Shown here: positions 1 through 8,768 of the stretch, one piece after another
How the letters are laid out: each line of letters opens with the position of its first letter
Numbering within the stretch: the stretch's first letter is position 1
Assembly: GCA_015232865.1 (NCBI GenBank)
Contig: JADFYU010000032.1
Location: 1 to 27,962, forward strand
Length of the DNA stretch: 27,962 bases
Origin: Magnetococcales bacterium
Lineage (GTDB): Bacteria; Pseudomonadota; Magnetococcia; Magnetococcales; UBA8363
Direction: 5' to 3'
Notes under the pieces: model-generated
Database searches by the model: none
Told to the model about the DNA's origin: nothing
The model's input: the letters and a program-made list of their open reading frames with translations, nothing else
Translations under genes and position numbers: made by a program

Positions 1-1
1 T

Positions 2-65
2 ACCTATGAGACCGGCTTTAACACGGGTGCCAATATTGTTTACAATACCATCGATATGTCTGGTG
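2..65 (+). repeat. Direct repeat in the adhesin gene, copy 1
   Basis: Bases 2-65 match bases 536-599 with three mismatches over 64 nt. The offset is 534 bp, exactly 178 codons, so the reading frame is kept. Both copies encode TYETGFNTGA followed by a near-identical strand. The flanking repeat units are much more diverged, which suggests recent duplication or gene conversion within the repeat array. Confidence 0.85.
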
Positions 66-2899
66 GTACGGGTAATGACACGTTGAATCTCACGGTTTTG
101 GCCAGCCACACCGGTGCTCAAGTTTATCGCCAGGAAGCCATTGATCCCAATGGTCAGACTTCTTCGACCATGCTTGGCGAGGCTTACATCATCGGCAATG
201 ACTTTGCCCTGACCGGATCGGATGGGGACGATATTTTGAATGCCGCCCTGATGGCGTATGTCCAGGGCAGTGGCGTCAATGCGAATCTTGACGCCAGTAT
301 CAGCTCCAACACTCTTTCGATGTTCGGTGGTGATGGTGATGACACCATCTCCGTGATGATGGATGCTCAAGCCACTGCATCCGCGACCACCTCAGCCGAT
401 GCGCTGGCTTATATCGGATATAACCGGATCAGTCTGGAGGGCAGTGGTGGGGACGATAACCTCAGTGTCGGCCTCTCGGCCATCGCATCGGGCATGCCTG
501 TTCTGGATGTTTCTCCCACTTCAGTACAATTGGCAACCTATGAGACCGGCTTTAACACGGGTGCCAAAATTGTTTTCAATACCATCGAGATGTCTGGTGC
601 CTCTGGAACAGATATCCTGGATGTCGAATTAGCGGCGTTGGTCCAGGCTGACAGTTCTTATGGTACTGCTTTGGCGCACGTCACGAATAACCTTGTTGTG
701 ATGAGTGGTGGAACCGGCAGCGATACCCTGAACGCCTCCTTCAAGGCGAGCATCGAATTGGGGGCTGACGTCAATTTTGATCAGGTCGTTGCCAATGCCT
801 ACGTCGGAGACAACGTTTTGCTAATGACTGGTGGCGAAGGAAACGACGCCATTCACGCCACATTCTCAGCCTCGGTCATGCCCTCTTCGGCCGGTGTTTT
901 CAATCCGGTCTTGGCAGTCGAAGAACATATCGATGGGGCATATGCTGGTACCTATTCGACTACTAATTTTGTGGCCAGTGTTTACAACAACATCGTTGAT
1001 ATCAAGGGTGGATCAGGTACGGACAGTATTACGCTGATGCTTGGTGCAGAAGCGATTGGTAGCGGAGCCAGTGGTAATCAAACCGTTTCTGCAATTGTGA
1101 GTCACAACAACATCACGATTTTTGGGGATTCGGACGGGTTTATTGTCTCGGGAGTGAATATCGATGAAGCCAGCGTTTCACCTGTTCAAAATGAAGCGAT
1201 AGCCGTAACCCTGTTTGCCGATGCTTCGGCTACCAGTGTCGGATCTTCAGCGAGAGCTTACGCAGAGGTTGTGCAGAATTATTTGACCTACTCCTCCTCT
1301 TCTATGGCCGGTATCCAAGGTAACGAGGGTGATGACACCATTTCTGTCATAATCAATGCTGGTGCCAATGCGACCGTAAGCGGGGAGGCGAGCGCGATTG
1401 CCTGGGTGAGTGTTTCTGGCAATGATATGTTTATCGCCGGTTCCGAGGGGAATGATACGATCACCCTCAACATGAATCTGAATGCTTCGGCCTTGATTGT
1501 CTCTCCAGTCAGCAACGATTCGATAACACAGGATACTACTGAAGGGGGGACGACATTGGCCAGTGCCTGGGCAACGGTTTCGTCACACGACGTAACAATT
1601 GATGGTGGTTCTGGTGTGGATAGTATTGGCATCGAAATCGGCCTGCTCGCATCGGCGACGGTATCGAATGCCTCCCTCGATGCAAAGGCGGTCGCAGAAC
1701 AGTATTCTGATGATATCGTTATATTGGGTGGGGCAGGAGATGACACACTGTTGAGTTTGAGCGTGCATGCGACGGCCAATGCTGCGGTGTATCCATCCAA
1801 TTTCATTCATGCACCGACTGTCGAATCACCATTAATCACGGAAACGGCCACCGGTAATCGTGTGAATGCCTGGGCTGGTATTTACGATAACCACTACTTT
1901 ATTGATGGTTCTTCAGGAAATGATGGAGCGATCTCCCTTTCGCTGGTTGCACAAGCTCAGGTAATGGGAGATATGGGGGCTTATTATTCATGGGGGACGG
2001 GGAGTAGCTCGTCGAGCGGTAGTGGCGGTGCTTTTGCCTCTATTTCCAATAATACCTTTGCCGTTAATGGTGGTAACCAAGATGCCGGAGAGGATGTGAT
2101 TTCGGTAACCTTGTCCGCGCATGCCGTAGCGACCGGAACGGGGAGCCATGCTTATGCGCAGGCTATCATCGGTCAGTCGGGTGGGGAAGGTAGTGAAGGA
2201 ACTGGAAACACCGGATCGATGTATGGTGGAGATGGTGATGATACAATCTCGCTGTTGATGAGAGCTATCGCATCGGCCAGTTCATCCGTGACAAATCATT
2301 CCTCTTTTGCGGCCATTCTAAGCAACAATATGGTCATGGAGGGTGGTGGCGGAGATGACATCCTGAATCTGACCATGAGCGCTGCGGTTGGCCTGACTGC
2401 TGCGGAAGGTGGTAGTTCTGGTACTGCGGTCATGTCCGGCAACCGCATTACCATGTCTGGTGGCTCCGGCAACGACATCTTTAACATCAGCCTGCTCAAC
2501 GCAACGACGGGTGGCAATAACGATATCAGTATCTTCGGTGGGACAGGATCGGATGTCATCAACTTGCTGGCCCCGACAGGTGCCGCAGGTAATGCAGCCA
2601 ACGATCTGGCCAGTTTCATCTTCAATTACACCCGTGTCTCCGAAGCTGGGGATCGTTATAACGGCTTTAGCAGTCTGGATGACATCACCTTCCAGTTCAA
2701 CTCGGCAATTGGTGCGGCTGTCGATCCTGGAACCAGCTATTTCAGCTCTTCTGAGGCCAGATGGAGCTTCTCGACAACCTATAGCAATGATACGGTGATG
2801 AAGTACAACAACACCGGAAGCAACTGGATTACAGTGGCCTCCTTCGATGACGATATTGGCTTGGGTTACGATAATCTGTCCTTCAATTTTAACACCTGA
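2..2899 (+). CDS. RTX-like repeat protein, C-terminal part (probable type I secreted adhesin)
   Basis: The frame is open from base 2 with no stop, so the start lies left of the window. The visible part is 965 residues; the first ATG at 56 is internal. It is built from about 19 copies of a GGxGxDxLxL-like motif (GGTGNDTLNL, GGDGDDTISV, GGGGDDILNL, GGSGNDIFNI). Each copy is followed by an Ala/Ser/Thr-rich strand and an Asn-containing turn, giving units of roughly 40-50 residues. These motifs resemble hemolysin-type calcium-binding repeats, but here they occur once per unit instead of as tandem nonapeptides. Composition is rich in Asp, Gly, Ser, Thr and Ala, poor in Lys, and I saw no Cys, as expected for a secreted surface protein. 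The last ~90 residues lack the motif and end in SFNFNT, a plausible uncleaved C-terminal secretion signal. The nearby exporter genes (5046-8602) support type I secretion. Adhesin function is inferred. Confidence 0.8.
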   Translation, partial: TYETGFNTGANIVYNTIDMSGGTGNDTLNLTVLASHTGAQVYRQEAIDPNGQTSSTMLGEAYIIGNDFALTGSDGDDILNAALMAYVQGSGVNANLDASISSNTLSMFGGDGDDTISVMMDAQATASATTSADALAYIGYNRISLEGSGGDDNLSVGLSAIASGMPVLDVSPTSVQLATYETGFNTGAKIVFNTIEMSGASGTDILDVELAALVQADSSYGTALAHVTNNLVVMSGGTGSDTLNASFKASIELGADVNFDQVVANAYVGDNVLLMTGGEGNDAIHATFSASVMPSSAGVFNPVLAVEEHIDGAYAGTYSTTNFVASVYNNIVDIKGGSGTDSITLMLGAEAIGSGASGNQTVSAIVSHNNITIFGDSDGFIVSGVNIDEASVSPVQNEAIAVTLFADASATSVGSSARAYAEVVQNYLTYSSSSMAGIQGNEGDDTISVIINAGANATVSGEASAIAWVSVSGNDMFIAGSEGNDTITLNMNLNASALIVSPVSNDSITQDTTEGGTTLASAWATVSSHDVTIDGGSGVDSIGIEIGLLASATVSNASLDAKAVAEQYSDDIVILGGAGDDTLLSLSVHATANAAVYPSNFIHAPTVESPLITETATGNRVNAWAGIYDNHYFIDGSSGNDGAISLSLVAQAQVMGDMGAYYSWGTGSSSSSGSGGAFASISNNTFAVNGGNQDAGEDVISVTLSAHAVATGTGSHAYAQAIIGQSGGEGSEGTGNTGSMYGGDGDDTISLLMRAIASASSSVTNHSSFAAILSNNMVMEGGGGDDILNLTMSAAVGLTAAEGGSSGTAVMSGNRITMSGGSGNDIFNISLLNATTGGNNDISIFGGTGSDVINLLAPTGAAGNAANDLASFIFNYTRVSEAGDRYNGFSSLDDITFQFNSAIGAAVDPGTSYFSSSEARWSFSTTYSNDTVMKYNNTGSNWITVASFDDDIGLGYDNLSFNFNT
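536..599 (+). repeat. Direct repeat in the adhesin gene, copy 2
   Basis: This is the second copy of the 64-nt in-frame repeat found at 2-65. It encodes TYETGFNTGAKIVFNTIEM, against TYETGFNTGANIVYNTIDM in copy 1. Confidence 0.85.
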
Positions 2900-2942
2900 G
2901 AGGACTTTCACCCGTAACATCCAACCAAACCCTTTGCATTTT

Positions 2943-2978
2943 CCAACGCCGCCTTGAACAGGCGGCGTTGGTTTTTTT
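2943..2978 (+). terminator. Rho-independent terminator after the adhesin gene
   Basis: A perfect 11-bp GC-rich stem (CCAACGCCGCC at 2943-2953, GGCGGCGTTGG at 2961-2971) closes a 7-nt loop and is followed directly by seven T (2972-2978). It lies 44 nt after the adhesin stop codon. It separates the adhesin transcript from the downstream sulfotransferase gene, which therefore probably has its own promoter in the short gap before 3037. Confidence 0.93.
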
Positions 2979-3036
2979 AAAGTATCCAGGTTAAACCATA
3001 AGAGTAATCCCTGACGAATCCAGGAAGGAATGTGAG

Positions 3037-4899
3037 ATGACACCGGCAGAACAAAGCATAATGGTTGCAATGGAGCATATTGGTGCAGGCCGCCATAAAA
3101 AGGCTCATGAGATCTGTAGCAAGGTGTTGGAAGAGCAGCCCATGCATGCTCCGGCACTGCATATCATGGGGCTGGTCTATTTCAAGCAGAGAAAATTGGA
3201 TGAGGCGATCGAACATATTAGCCGTGCGGTCCAACTTGAGATGAAAAACCCGCTTTACCTGGGTAATCTGGGTGAGATTCAGCGCCGGGCCGGCAAGCCC
3301 AAGGAGGCGTTGATCTCCTTTGAGCGGGCTTTGCTGTTGATGCCGGAATTTCTCAAGGCCCATTTGGGTCTGGCCAATACTCTGCGTGACCTGGGCCGTA
3401 TTGAGGAGGCCGTGGCCCGTTTTCGTCTGGCTCTGGCCATTGATCCCCGGTTTGCGCCGGCCTACCACTATCTGGGTGTAACCTTTTTGACGGAGGAGAG
3501 GGTGCGGGATGCTCTGCCTTTGTTGCGTAAGGCTGTGGGGCTTAACCCGGACTATATGGAGGCGTGGTTGAGTCTGGGGTCGGCCTTGGAGAGTGATGAG
3601 CAGACCGATGAGGCACTAAAGATCTTCCGTAAGATTTTGGAGCGGGAGCCGAACAATATTCTGGTCCATAACAATCTGGGCAACATTCTTAAAAACCAGG
3701 GCAAGATTGACGAATCCATCGAGCATTATCGGCAGGCGCTGGCCATCAATCCCGATCAGGCTTCAGCCTATTACAATCTTTCACGGGCCAAGGTTGGCTC
3801 TGATGATGCGGCTGAGCTAAAGCGGATGGAGGAGTTGTTGGAACAGCCCCGTTTAAACTCCGACCAGAAAAGCAGCATTCATTTTGCCTTGGGCAAGATT
3901 TATGATGATCTGGGCAACTATGATAAAGCCTTTGAGCATTTTTATTTGGGTAACGAGATGGATACCCGTGGTCAGCCGTTCAGACCGCGTGTTCACAGTA
4001 TGGTGGTGGATCGGGTTATCAGCGTTTTTTCCAAGGAATTTTTTGCCAATCGGCGCGGGATGGGCAGTGAATCCCATCAACCGGTTTTTATCGTCGGCAT
4101 GCCCCGTTCCGGCACCACGTTGGTTGAGCAGACCTTGGCCAGCCACCCGGAGGTTTATGGGGCCGGGGAGTTGAACCACATCGGTCATCTGGTCGCCTCG
4201 ATTCCTGATCTTCAGGGACGTCTGGCCGGTTATCCCGATAGTGCCATGTTGGTGGATGCGGTAACGGCCTGTAAACTGGGTGACGATTATGTCTCGCGTA
4301 TTCGGACCGTGGGTGGCGATGCCAAACGGATTACCGACAAGATGCCGGGCAATTTTCTCAATCTGGGTTTTATCAGTCTGTTTTTCTCCAATGCGCGTAT
4401 TATTCACTGTAGCCGGGAGTCGATGGATTCCAGTCTTTCCTGTTATTTTCAGCATTTTACACAGATCATGCCTTTTTCCAAGAAACTGGAATTTTTGGGC
4501 AGCTATCAGAAGGATTATCTGCGTTTGATGGAACATTGGCGGCGGGTGTTGCCGTTGCAAATGATGGAGGTCAACTATAAGGATATGGTTGCCGATCATG
4601 AGGGGATGACCCGCAAGATTCTTGAATTTCTTGATCTGGATTGGGATGACTCCTGCTTGAAGTTTCATAAGACAGAGCGATCGGTTAAAACAGCCAGTAA
4701 CTGGCAGGTTCGTCAGCCGATCTATACCGGTTCGGTAGACCGTTGGCGTCATTACGAGAAGCATATCGGGCCGTTGGTTACGGCCCTGGGGTTGACGGAC
4801 GACGATATGGCTCGCAAGCGGCGGGAATTTGAAGAGTGGGAGAAGAGGGTCAACCCTCCGGAAGCGCTCGAAAAGCCAGAAGCGGTCGGAAAGAAATAG
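3037..4899 (+). CDS. TPR-repeat sulfotransferase
   Basis: This 620-residue protein has an N-terminal array of about seven or eight tetratricopeptide repeats (residues ~5-310), with A/Y/L consensus positions in segments such as NNLGNILKNQGKIDESI. A PAPS-dependent sulfotransferase domain (Sulfotransfer_3-like) follows. The 5'-phosphosulfate loop is GMPRSGTT (354-361), followed by LVEQTLASHPEV and GELN. The 3'-phosphate site fits R460 to S468 (RESMDSSLS). TPR-sulfotransferases of this layout are common in proteobacteria, and the domain resembles tyrosylprotein sulfotransferases; the real acceptor is unknown. The ATG at 3037 has a good ribosome site (AGGAAGG, 3022-3028, 8 nt spacing). No signal peptide is visible, so it should be cytoplasmic. 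Its place between a secreted repeat protein and the exporter genes makes the repeat protein or a surface glycan a reasonable but unproven substrate. Confidence 0.88.
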   Translation: MTPAEQSIMVAMEHIGAGRHKKAHEICSKVLEEQPMHAPALHIMGLVYFKQRKLDEAIEHISRAVQLEMKNPLYLGNLGEIQRRAGKPKEALISFERALLLMPEFLKAHLGLANTLRDLGRIEEAVARFRLALAIDPRFAPAYHYLGVTFLTEERVRDALPLLRKAVGLNPDYMEAWLSLGSALESDEQTDEALKIFRKILEREPNNILVHNNLGNILKNQGKIDESIEHYRQALAINPDQASAYYNLSRAKVGSDDAAELKRMEELLEQPRLNSDQKSSIHFALGKIYDDLGNYDKAFEHFYLGNEMDTRGQPFRPRVHSMVVDRVISVFSKEFFANRRGMGSESHQPVFIVGMPRSGTTLVEQTLASHPEVYGAGELNHIGHLVASIPDLQGRLAGYPDSAMLVDAVTACKLGDDYVSRIRTVGGDAKRITDKMPGNFLNLGFISLFFSNARIIHCSRESMDSSLSCYFQHFTQIMPFSKKLEFLGSYQKDYLRLMEHWRRVLPLQMMEVNYKDMVADHEGMTRKILEFLDLDWDDSCLKFHKTERSVKTASNWQVRQPIYTGSVDRWRHYEKHIGPLVTALGLTDDDMARKRREFEEWEKRVNPPEALEKPEAVGKK

Positions 4900-4904
4900 A
4901 CCCG

Positions 4905-4997
4905 GATTCAGCAGTTGTCCGCACGCAGTTGGCACAACCTCTTGATTCTTCCTGGTGAACTGGAAACAATCGAAGTCACCCACCGGGTGACTTCGAT
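4905..4997 (+). repeat. Dispersed hairpin-ended repeat, copy A
   Basis: About 75 nt starting GATTCAGCAGTTG and running to CTGGTGAACTGGAAAC then AATCGAA align with two stretches at the right end of the window (27772 and 27894). Anchor blocks shared by all three are GCAGTTG, GCACAAC/GTGCAAC/GTGCAAG, TTGATT/TTGGTT/CTGGTT and CTGGTGAA. In copy A the block runs into a perfect hairpin: ATCGAAGTCACCC (4969-4981), loop ACC, GGGTGACTTCGAT (4985-4997). Copy B also ends in a hairpin, with GTCACC at its apex. No conserved open frame survives across copies. The copy lies just after the sulfotransferase stop codon, between convergent genes. Confidence 0.7.
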
Positions 4998-5029
4998 GTT
5001 GATCTGACGGGTCCACCGAGGAGGTGGAC
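4969..5029. terminator. Two hairpins between convergent genes, possible bidirectional terminator
   Basis: The first hairpin has a perfect 13-bp stem with a 3-nt loop (4969-4997). The second has a 7-bp stem, GTCCACC / GGTGGAC, with loop GAGGA (5011-5029). A run of six T follows at 5042-5047, 12 nt past the second hairpin and overlapping the stop codon of the adaptor gene. Neither hairpin has an immediately adjacent T tract, so intrinsic termination is uncertain. Their position between convergent genes is what suggests transcript ends here. Confidence 0.45.
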
Positions 5030-5045
5030 GCCGGTTCTCTGTTTT

Positions 5046-6374
5046 TTAGCGTTCGGTCAAGGCGATCTGTTTTGTCTTCAGAATCGGCTTGAGCAGATAA
5101 TCCAGAATGGTCTTTTTGCCGGTCAGAATATCGACCGTAGCGGTCATGCCGGGAATGATGGGATACTCCTCCCCATCTTTTTCAAACATATTTTTATCGG
5201 TTCGCATGTGTATCTGATAGCGACCGAATCCCCCCTCCCGATCATCAAAGGTGTCCGCCGAGATATCTTCCAGTTTCGCATCCAAATTTCCAAAAATAGC
5301 CGAGTCATACGCCGTTATCGCAACTTTGCCTTTTAGACCGGGACGTAAAAACGCCACGTCTTGAGGCGGAATCCAGGCCTCTATCAATAGATTGTCTTCA
5401 ATGGGGATAATTTCGACAATGGTGTCTCCAGGCTGGATGACACTGTTGACCGTGGTAAAATGGATGCGATTGACGATGCCGTTGACCGGTGAGATGACCT
5501 CGGTTCGTCGAACCCGATCCTCCTCGGCCATCGCTCCCTCCCGAATGTTGGCCAATCGCGCTTCGCGCAGATCGATTTGGCCCAAGGCCTCCCGCTTATA
5601 TTCCAACCGACGGGCATTGATTCGACCCAAGGCCTCCTCTTTGGCGGCCTGACCACGTGGAATAGCCAAACGGGCTTCATTTAGCTCACTCAGCCGTTCC
5701 GAATGCATGCGCTCCATCTGAAGAATCTCGCTTTGAGAGGTGGCACCTATTTTTAGAAGGGGACGATTTAACTCCAACTCCTGTTTGAGTAAGCTGGTCG
5801 AGCGTTCCAAGCCACGAATTTTTTCGTTTAACTCGGTCAACTCTTGATTTCTTTGCGAAACGAGCTGTTCAAGAATATTGATATCGTTGTTCAGCTCTTT
5901 TTGGTGCGTGAAAAAAAGAGCCTTCTGGTTAATGGCCAACTCGGGGGCTTCTTTGAGTACTTCATCGGGAAAAACCGGATCTTTCCCCGAGGCTTCCGCC
6001 TGAAAACGGGCTTTCTCCGCCAGATAGGTCAAATATTCCGTTCTTCTTTTTTTAAGAGCGGAAAGGGCGATGGTGTTGTCAATTCTCAGAATGATCTGCC
6101 CGGCCTTGACCCGGTTCCCCTCTTTGACCATTAGCTCCGACAGCAGGCCCCCTTCGAGGTTTTGCACCTCCTGGGTTTTGCTGGATGGAACCACCCGACC
6201 TTCGGCACGGGTTACCTCATCCACCTCGGCATACGCCGCCCAAATGATAAAACTGATAATCAGGGAGATAATGCTGAATAATAACAAAGAGGTGGCCGGA
6301 TTGATCCGTCTGCGTCGAGCCGCCTCGACAACCGGCAAAAGCTCCAACTCATTCCAGTGGTGTGACTTGCTCAT
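5046..6374 (-). CDS. Type I secretion periplasmic adaptor (HlyD/LapC family)
   Basis: This 442-residue membrane fusion protein bridges the inner-membrane ABC exporter to an outer-membrane channel. It has a short cytoplasmic N-terminus rich in Arg (RRRR near 20-23), one membrane helix (~28-48), and a first lipoyl-like half (~55-100). A long alpha-helical coiled-coil hairpin follows (~105-285). The second lipoyl half and beta-barrel start at VISPVNGIVNRI (293-304), and the end has the usual PGMTATVDILTGKKT (408-422). Length is typical for the family. The ATG overlaps the TGA of the exporter gene as ATGA (6374-6371), so the two are translationally coupled. The probable cargo is the repeat protein at 2-2899. 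The outer-membrane partner (TolC/LapE type) is not in the window. Confidence 0.92.
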   Translation of the reverse strand: MSKSHHWNELELLPVVEAARRRRINPATSLLLFSIISLIISFIIWAAYAEVDEVTRAEGRVVPSSKTQEVQNLEGGLLSELMVKEGNRVKAGQIILRIDNTIALSALKKRRTEYLTYLAEKARFQAEASGKDPVFPDEVLKEAPELAINQKALFFTHQKELNNDINILEQLVSQRNQELTELNEKIRGLERSTSLLKQELELNRPLLKIGATSQSEILQMERMHSERLSELNEARLAIPRGQAAKEEALGRINARRLEYKREALGQIDLREARLANIREGAMAEEDRVRRTEVISPVNGIVNRIHFTTVNSVIQPGDTIVEIIPIEDNLLIEAWIPPQDVAFLRPGLKGKVAITAYDSAIFGNLDAKLEDISADTFDDREGGFGRYQIHMRTDKNMFEKDGEEYPIIPGMTATVDILTGKKTILDYLLKPILKTKQIALTER

Positions 6375-8602
6375 GCCGGATCTCCCAGCACTTTTTGTTG
6401 GTTGGCTCGTTTTTGCGGGGATTGTTGGGCCTGGGCAAACTTGGCCATGACCTCTTTTTGAGGTCCGTCAGCGACGATCATACCTTTATCAATGACGATG
6501 ATGCGCTCCATCAGTTGCAGAATGCGAGGGCGTTGTGTAACCACCAGCAAGGTTCGACCAGCCAAAACCCGAACCAGATTGCCGATAAAAGCCGACTCCG
6601 AGGCCAGATCCATAGCACTGGTGGGTTCGTCGAAGAGCAGGATTCTTTTGTGGCTCACCAGAGCGCGGGCCAGGCAGACCGCCTGCCGTTCGCCGCCGGA
6701 GAGTGCCGTTCCCTGTCGTCCGACCTGACGATCCAAGCCCATGGGGTGGGCGCGAATCGCCCGGTCAAAGCCGGTAATGGCCAGGGCGCGCATAATCTCC
6801 CGATCAGTGAGATGGTTGCCGCCCATGCTGACGTTTTCGCGTATGGTTCCTGAAAAAAGAGAGTTATCCTGTGGGACATGGCCGATAACCGAACGGGATT
6901 CAGCCGGTTCCAACTGCTGAACGTCGGTTCCATCCAGCAAGACCGAGCCGGCCTGTACCGGGTAGAGGCCCATGACCAGTTTTAGAATGGAACTTTTTCC
7001 CGAGCCGAACGGACCGATAATGCCGATCCGTTCCCCGGTTTTGATATCCAGGGAGAGATTTTTCAATAGGGGATCATGCTGACCGGGATAACGAAAAAAA
7101 ACATCCCGAAACTCTATGTCTCCGCGAATTTCTGGACGGTGTAACAGTTGTCGTTCTGGGGGCCGCTCTTCGGGCATGAGCATCAGTTGATTGAGGGCGG
7201 TTAATGAGACCTTGGCCATCTGCATGCGAGTGAAGATGCCGGTAATTTGCATCAGTGGTGCCATGACCCGGCCATTGAGAATGGAACAGGCAATCAATCC
7301 GCCCATGGTCATTTCGCCTTCGGATATGCGATAGACGCCGGTAACAATAACGCCGATATAGGAAACCTGACCAATGGCACCGGAGAGGAATGTGATGAAG
7401 TTTGCCGTACGACGCTCTCGCGCTGCGGTTTGGGACATGCTGTCCACCATCAGTTCCCAACGGTTCTGCATCAACCCTTCGACACCCAGAAATTTGATGG
7501 TTTCCAGCTGCTGGACGATCTCGACGATGAAGCCCTGTTTTTGGTTGGTCTCGTTGTAATAGGCGCTCATATAACGGGTCAGTGGCCCTTGGTAGAAATA
7601 ACCCAGAAGAATAATCAATATTGCCGCCGTCAAGGGCAAAATGGCCAGGGTCAAACCACCGATATAATAAATAAGCGCAATAAAGATGAAGGCAAACGGA
7701 ACATCGACGAAAGCGACCAGTGTGGCCGAAGAGAAAAAATCCCGGAGGGACTCGAAGGAACGGACCCGATTGGCCAGAGCACCTGGAGAGCCGGTCTGAG
7801 CATTGAGACTCAAACGCATGATTTTTTCAAAAATCTTGCTCGAAAGCAGCGTATCCAGATTGCGCCCGGTACTGTCGATAAAGTGATATCGCAGATTTTT
7901 CAGAATAAAATCGAAGGTGGTGGCCAGAGAGACGCCAATCGCCAGCACCCATAGGGTCTCCATGGCATGGTTGGGGACCACCCGATCATAGACGTTCATG
8001 ACAAACAGCGGTGTGGAAAGGGTGAGAATGTTTATGACCACCGAAGCCAGTATCACCTGACTGATTTCGTACCAGCGACCGGCAATCTCTCTCCAGAACC
8101 AACCATGGGCCTGGGTGCGCATATCGGGACGCGAAAGATTCATCTGGTAGCCGGGTCGGATAAACAGTGCCGCTCCCTGATAACGCTCATTCAATACATC
8201 CAACGAGAGGCTGGTTGCGCCGGGGGCTGTCTCCGGGAAGATGACCTCTGCCATGCCCTCTTCGGACCACTCCACCAGCACGCAGGCTTTTCGATCCTTG
8301 AGCAATAATACGCAGGGAAGGGTCAAGGAAGAGATGGAGGCCAGCGGGACTCTGATCATTCGACCTTCAAAACCGATTCGTTTGGCCGCTCTGAGAAAAA
8401 AACTGGGGTTCATCAGGTTGCCCGGCATCGGCAATCCGGCTACCAGGGTCTGGAGTGATTGCGGTTGATTGAACAGTTTGGTAATAATGCTCAAACACTC
8501 CAAAAGCGGGTCGGAAATGGTTTCGGCTGGCACCCGGATTTTATGAGGGGCACCGTTTTCGTCCGCTTTGCTGAGAGGGGCTGTGGGAGCCTTTTGGTTC
8601 AT
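6371..8602 (-). CDS. Type I secretion ABC transporter, LapB/LssB type (permease-ATPase)
   Basis: This 743-residue exporter powers secretion across both membranes. Residues ~28-150 are a C39-peptidase-like domain without the catalytic Cys motif; the DPLLECLSIITKL opening is the usual non-proteolytic form in exporters of RTX adhesins. A transmembrane domain (~180-455) is followed by the nucleotide-binding domain (~495-715). The NBD has Walker A GPFGSGKSS (530-538), signature LSGGERQ (634-640) and Walker B ILLFDEPTS (654-662, with D658 and E659). The H-loop reads VVTQRPR: Q690 stands where the family has His, which is unusual. Upstream on the same strand a TTGTCA (8679-8674) could be a -35 box, but I see no good -10. 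The start ATG has only a weak ribosome site. The downstream adaptor gene overlaps by 4 nt. Confidence 0.92.
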   Translation of the reverse strand: MNQKAPTAPLSKADENGAPHKIRVPAETISDPLLECLSIITKLFNQPQSLQTLVAGLPMPGNLMNPSFFLRAAKRIGFEGRMIRVPLASISSLTLPCVLLLKDRKACVLVEWSEEGMAEVIFPETAPGATSLSLDVLNERYQGAALFIRPGYQMNLSRPDMRTQAHGWFWREIAGRWYEISQVILASVVINILTLSTPLFVMNVYDRVVPNHAMETLWVLAIGVSLATTFDFILKNLRYHFIDSTGRNLDTLLSSKIFEKIMRLSLNAQTGSPGALANRVRSFESLRDFFSSATLVAFVDVPFAFIFIALIYYIGGLTLAILPLTAAILIILLGYFYQGPLTRYMSAYYNETNQKQGFIVEIVQQLETIKFLGVEGLMQNRWELMVDSMSQTAARERRTANFITFLSGAIGQVSYIGVIVTGVYRISEGEMTMGGLIACSILNGRVMAPLMQITGIFTRMQMAKVSLTALNQLMLMPEERPPERQLLHRPEIRGDIEFRDVFFRYPGQHDPLLKNLSLDIKTGERIGIIGPFGSGKSSILKLVMGLYPVQAGSVLLDGTDVQQLEPAESRSVIGHVPQDNSLFSGTIRENVSMGGNHLTDREIMRALAITGFDRAIRAHPMGLDRQVGRQGTALSGGERQAVCLARALVSHKRILLFDEPTSAMDLASESAFIGNLVRVLAGRTLLVVTQRPRILQLMERIIVIDKGMIVADGPQKEVMAKFAQAQQSPQKRANQQKVLGDPA

Positions 8603-8768
8603 AGGGGTTTCAATCTCGTAAAGTGTCGCTAGATGGTTTGGTCTGTTAAATAGCTATGCACTCTAACATTTTTTGACAAGAAAAGTCTATTTGTTTGGCT
8701 GTGCGTGTGGTCAACAACTGCCGTTTCCAGGTTCACATGGAATGGCAAAAATGGGGATAAAGAGGGCG

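Noticed and set aside
2..2899. Reading the adhesin repeats as a CRISPR array or simple tandem repeat
   Set aside because: The repeats are diverged at DNA level, keep a protein motif and an open frame, and there are no uniform spacers.
2318..3157. 279-codon minus-strand ORF under the adhesin end
   Set aside because: It crosses the terminator and two genes in antisense, and has no recognisable domain.
3853..5016. 387-codon minus-strand ORF opposite the sulfotransferase
   Set aside because: It is an antisense shadow: the plus-strand frame carries clear TPR and PAPS motifs, and the shadow protein is rich in His, Arg and Gln with no motif.
8680..8745. Possible fourth degenerate copy of the dispersed repeat, on the minus strand
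   Set aside because: It has GGCAGTTGTTG and GTGAACCTGGAAAC, but in the opposite order to the real copies, and the rest does not align.
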